A stretch of DNA of 9,879 bases from Planctomycetota bacterium (GTDB lineage: Bacteria; Planctomycetota; Planctomycetia; Gemmatales; Gemmataceae): assembly GCA_018970845.1 (NCBI GenBank), contig JAGWVO010000112.1:1-9879 (forward strand). The letters run 5' to 3'. This document shows positions 7,770-9,879 of the stretch, in pieces. The first letter of the stretch is position 1; each line of letters opens with the position of its first letter. A model generated the notes under the pieces. It saw only the letters and a program-made list of their open reading frames with translations. It ran no database searches and was not told the origin of the DNA. The position numbers and the translations under genes are program-made.

Positions 7770-8909
7770 TCAGGGCTGGACCGGCGAGCCGATCAGGCCG
7801 CGGTCGGCCGGGATCACCATCTCCGCGGGCCGGGCCGTCGCCGCGGATTCCCCCTGGCGGATGCTCGCGGGCGGGGGCGACTTCATCGCGTAGGCGAACA
7901 AGCCGGTGAGGCTCCGCTGCTCGCGCGCCAGGGTCGGGCAATCGGCGCCGCGCGCCGGCATGACGGCCTTGCCCCGCCTGACGGCCTGCATGGCCTGGGA
8001 AATGACGGTCCTGGAGTCGGCGGCGGCCTGGGCCGGCCGGGCGCCCTTCATCCCCTCGGCCGCGACGGGCGAGGCCGGTTCGCCGAGGATGATCTTTCCG
8101 CGCAGGGGAGTCGCCACGGGGGCCGCCTCGTCGTCGTCGGCCTGGGCCCGGGCGGTGAACGCCGCGGGACGCAGGGCGGGAGGCGGCGCGGCGCCGGCGG
8201 GGGGGGCGGGTGCCATGGGCATGGGCGGAACCTCGGGCCTGACAGGTTCCTCCTTCTCCACATAGCAGTTGAGCGCGCGCTGGAGGGCCACCAGGGCCAT
8301 CTCCCTCACGCGAGGCGAGTTCTCCGGAGGGTTGCCGTCGGCGCTTGAGCCGTTCACGCACACCGTCAGCGCCTCGATGGTGCGCTTGGTGGCGCAGCAA
8401 CCCACCGCCAGCACCCGGGCGGCGTCGAGGCGCACGCATTCCGACTTGTCGGTGCGCAGCGAGGTGATGAGCGCCAGTTCGGCCTCGGGGTACCAGTTGC
8501 AGTCGACCTTGGCCAGGCACCGCACCGCCTTGCGCCGCTCCTCGATTTCGAGTTGGTCCTTGGTGATGCGGGCGCAGGCGCCCGCGGCGCTTGAGGCCGG
8601 CGCCTTGAGCGCCTCCTGGCTCACCGGGGGGCAGCACGGCTTGATGCACCCCCCCGTGGCGAGGCTCAAGGGCAGGGTCATGTTGCCCAGCATCTGGCCG
8701 AGGCAGCAACTGCAGAGCTTCGCCTTGCACTTGTCGCAGGCCGCCTTGATGGCGGCCAATTGCTTGGCGTTGGGCAGGATCATTCCCATGAGGTTGGTGG
8801 CACCGCCGGACCCCGAACTGGTTGTTGTCGTCGACGAGGTGGTGTCCTGCGCGAAGGCTTGGCAGGCCATCGCGATTGAAAGCATCAAGGCGGGAAGATG
8901 CCTGGGCAT
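7770..8909 (-). CDS. Exported cysteine-rich HEAT-like repeat protein
   Basis: This 379-aa protein has a signal peptide at residues 1-20 (basic PRH start, hydrophobic core, AFA cut site before QD). A short Ser/Thr/Gly stretch is followed by a Cys-rich segment with C58-x2-C61-x4-C66-x-C68-C69 and C88, C92, C93. Residues about 115-217 form HEAT-like helical pairs (for example RRKAVRCLAKVDC and ECVRLDAARVLAVGCC), so it is probably a protein-binding scaffold. Sixteen Cys lie between 58 and 215, which suggests disulfides or metal binding outside the cytoplasm. A Pro/Ala linker starts near 220; the remaining C-terminus is unassigned. I recall similar Cys-rich HEAT proteins in planctomycetes, but no specific function. 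The start at 8909 is preferred because GGAGG lies 7 nt upstream and it begins the signal peptide; the frame opens further to an ATG at 8951, which would bury the signal peptide. A lipoprotein start is unlikely, since AMAC is a poor lipobox. The stop is 7 nt from the convergent neighbour's stop. Confidence 0.85.
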   Translation of the reverse strand: MPRHLPALMLSIAMACQAFAQDTTSSTTTTSSGSGGATNLMGMILPNAKQLAAIKAACDKCKAKLCSCCLGQMLGNMTLPLSLATGGCIKPCCPPVSQEALKAPASSAAGACARITKDQLEIEERRKAVRCLAKVDCNWYPEAELALITSLRTDKSECVRLDAARVLAVGCCATKRTIEALTVCVNGSSADGNPPENSPRVREMALVALQRALNCYVEKEEPVRPEVPPMPMAPAPPAGAAPPPALRPAAFTARAQADDDEAAPVATPLRGKIILGEPASPVAAEGMKGARPAQAAADSRTVISQAMQAVRRGKAVMPARGADCPTLAREQRSLTGLFAYAMKSPPPASIRQGESAATARPAEMVIPADRGLIGSPVQP

Positions 8910-8916
8910 GGCGGCG

Positions 8917-8921
8917 CCTCC
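8917..8921 (-). promoter_or_regulatory. Ribosome binding site that decides the start of the HEAT-like gene
   Basis: The minus strand reads GGAGG, 7 nt before the ATG at 8909. This favours 8909 over the in-frame ATGs at 8942 and 8951, neither of which begins with a signal peptide. Confidence 0.75.
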
Positions 8922-8943
8922 GGGGGTTTGGGCTGCTCCCATC

Positions 8944-8980
8944 TTCGTCAAGCCCCGGCCGGCGGCTTGACGGATTTTTT
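8944..8980 (+). terminator. Plus-strand intrinsic terminator-like hairpin between divergent genes
   Basis: CGTCAAGCC (8946-8954) and GGCTTGACG (8964-8972) form a perfect 9-bp stem around a 9-nt GC loop. One U-G and one U-A pair (8945/8973, 8944/8974) can extend it to 11 bp. Six T residues (8975-8980) follow directly. As RNA this has the form of a rho-independent terminator for plus-strand transcription. No plus-strand gene ends nearby, so it would catch read-through from the large operon ending at 7762. On the minus strand there is no T tract, and the hairpin would sit in the leader of the HEAT-like gene if that transcript starts upstream. A palindromic regulator site is the alternative. Confidence 0.5.
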
Positions 8981-9052
8981 GGCAAAACCCTCAACTCCGT
9001 CAAAGTTTGCCCAGTCAACCAACCGATGAAACATGGACACTGTGGGGATGCC
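8981..9052. promoter_or_regulatory. Likely divergent promoter region with repeated TTGAC/GTCAA boxes
   Basis: The divergent genes at 8909 and 9053 must be driven from this 143-nt gap or its flanks. GTCAA occurs on the plus strand at 8947-8951, 8999-9003 and 9014-9018, and its complement TTGAC at 8967-8971. On the minus strand TTGACG (9003-8998) is followed after 17 nt by an A-rich AAAAAA, a weak sigma-70-like pair that could serve the HEAT-like gene. I see no convincing plus-strand -10 element. Individual promoter positions are guesses. Confidence 0.25.
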
Positions 9053-9879
9053 ATGCACTTTTCAGCCAGCCAAGCCGCCGGAATCTGCCTGCTGACGGCC
9101 TTGGCATGGGCGTTTCCCGCCTTCGCCCAAGATGCCGCCCCGCGTCCGCTCGCCGGCACCATCATTGAAGATCCCGGCCCGCTTCCGGCTCCGCTGGCCG
9201 GCTTCGAGGGCGGGCTCATCCAGGCGGGGCATTGCGCCTCCTGCGGCACGGGCGTCTTGGGTGGCGGACTGGGCCGGCTTGGCGGCGGCCTGCCCGCGGC
9301 CGATCCGCTCGATCCCGTCGGCTGCCCCGGGCCCCACTGCGTGCCCGGCAAGCTCAACTCCCACTGCCCCGAGCACGAGGGGTTCATGTCCCGACTGCTC
9401 ACCGGCCTTTACGAGTGCCTCATGGTGCCCGACCCCTGCTACGAGCCCGGCTGGCGGCCCATCATGGATGTCGGACTGTTCACCGAGTGCGCCCGCCCCG
9501 TCAGCCAGCAGCGCATCCGCATGGGCTCCCAGCAGCACATGACCAACTACACCCGCAACTCGTTCCGCATGGCGCCCTTTCCCATCGGCCCCATTCCGGG
9601 CAACCCGCTTTACTATGTCAACTCCTACGCCAACACCTACGAGGCCAGCCTCTACACGGAAATCTCCGCCGGCAATGTCGCCGCCACCTTCGATGTCCCG
9701 TTCGTCCTCACCACCTTTTCCGACAACGGCTCGGGCGGCTCGGGCTTCGGCAACATGGTGGTGGGCACCAAGTCGACGATATTCGACAGCGAGTTCCTCC
9801 AGGTCGGCATGTCGTTCAAGTCGAGCCTCGCCGTGGGCCTGCCCATCAGCGGCCTGGGCAACGGGCTCACCTCCATCGA
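9053..9879 (+). CDS. Exported Cys-rich protein, probable planctomycete outer-membrane beta-barrel (3' end beyond window)
   Basis: The frame is open from the ATG at 9053 to the window end: 275 complete codons, with no stop. Residues 1-25 are a signal peptide with a hydrophobic core and AFA cut site before QD. The mature N-terminus is Pro/Gly-rich with eight Cys between 61 and 146 (C61-x2-C64, C91, C96, C105, C122, C129, C146). It runs into a conserved-looking block, YECLMVPDPCYEPGW, then ECARPVSQQRIR. From about residue 195 the sequence alternates as in beta strands (ASLYTEIS, ATFDVPFVLTTF, GNMVVGTKSTIFDSEFLQVG) with no further Cys, fitting a barrel or porin-like domain that continues outside. 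I recall this layout from planctomycete outer-membrane proteins; the cargo, if any, is unknown. GGGG at 9044-9047 is a modest ribosome site for 9053. An in-frame ATG at 9026 would add nine residues including Lys2 and could be the true start, since the shorter form has no basic residue before the hydrophobic core. It is divergent from the HEAT-like gene, which shares the AFAQD cut site. Confidence 0.8.
   Translation, partial: MHFSASQAAGICLLTALAWAFPAFAQDAAPRPLAGTIIEDPGPLPAPLAGFEGGLIQAGHCASCGTGVLGGGLGRLGGGLPAADPLDPVGCPGPHCVPGKLNSHCPEHEGFMSRLLTGLYECLMVPDPCYEPGWRPIMDVGLFTECARPVSQQRIRMGSQQHMTNYTRNSFRMAPFPIGPIPGNPLYYVNSYANTYEASLYTEISAGNVAATFDVPFVLTTFSDNGSGGSGFGNMVVGTKSTIFDSEFLQVGMSFKSSLAVGLPISGLGNGLTSI

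Noticed and set aside
8862..8909. Lipoprotein signal in the HEAT-like protein (Cys16)
   Set aside because: The residues before the Cys (A-M-A) fit a lipobox poorly, and a standard AFA cut site follows four residues later.
8269..8970. A 233-codon plus-strand frame opposite the HEAT-like gene
   Set aside because: No domain or signal peptide is visible and it runs through the hairpin; the minus-strand gene has a ribosome site, signal peptide and repeats.
8967..8972. TTGACG as a plus-strand -35 element for the gene at 9053
   Set aside because: It is the right arm of the hairpin stem, and the sequence 16-18 nt downstream (around CTCAAC) is a poor -10.
9048..9095. ATG at 9048 as the start of the divergent gene
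   Set aside because: It is in another frame and reaches a TGA after 15 codons; the ATG at 9053 opens the signal-peptide frame.
7657..9402. A 581-codon minus-strand frame covering the HEAT-like gene and parts of its neighbours
   Set aside because: It is out of frame with the HEAT-like gene, crosses the terminator and intergenic region, overlaps two supported genes and gives an Arg/Gly/Pro-rich product.

Overview
The window is GC-rich and densely coding, and almost certainly comes from a planctomycete, probably of the Gemmataceae/Isosphaeraceae type. I base this on protein style, recalled from the families rather than searched: a VWA protein followed by a degenerate caspase-like protein with a carboxypeptidase-regulatory-like tail, a cysteine-rich exported HEAT protein, and a cysteine-rich N-terminus leading into an outer-membrane-type domain. 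No RNA gene, mobile element, CRISPR array or attachment site is visible.

Positions 1-7762 hold two co-directional plus-strand genes joined by a 4-nt ATGA overlap. The first (18-2876, frame open to the window edge) encodes a large protein with a complete-looking VWA metal-ion-dependent adhesion site. The second (2873-7762, 1629 aa) has one N-terminal membrane anchor, a caspase-fold domain whose catalytic His is replaced by Arg while the catalytic-position Cys remains, a long helical middle, a beta-rich region and a C-terminal carboxypeptidase-regulatory-like domain. The tight coupling suggests they are made together and perhaps act together at the cell envelope. Their biological role is unknown.

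Positions 7770-8909 hold a convergent minus-strand gene for an exported, Cys-rich, HEAT-like protein. Only 7 nt separate its stop from that of the large gene. A 143-nt intergenic region (8910-9052) divides it from a divergent plus-strand gene (9053 to the window end, incomplete) for another exported Cys-rich protein that looks like a planctomycete outer-membrane protein. This intergenic region contains a good plus-strand intrinsic-terminator-like hairpin with a T6 tract. It could stop read-through from the upstream operon, which would otherwise run antisense through the HEAT gene.

The long open frames on the opposite strand of these genes look like by-products of high GC content and were rejected.
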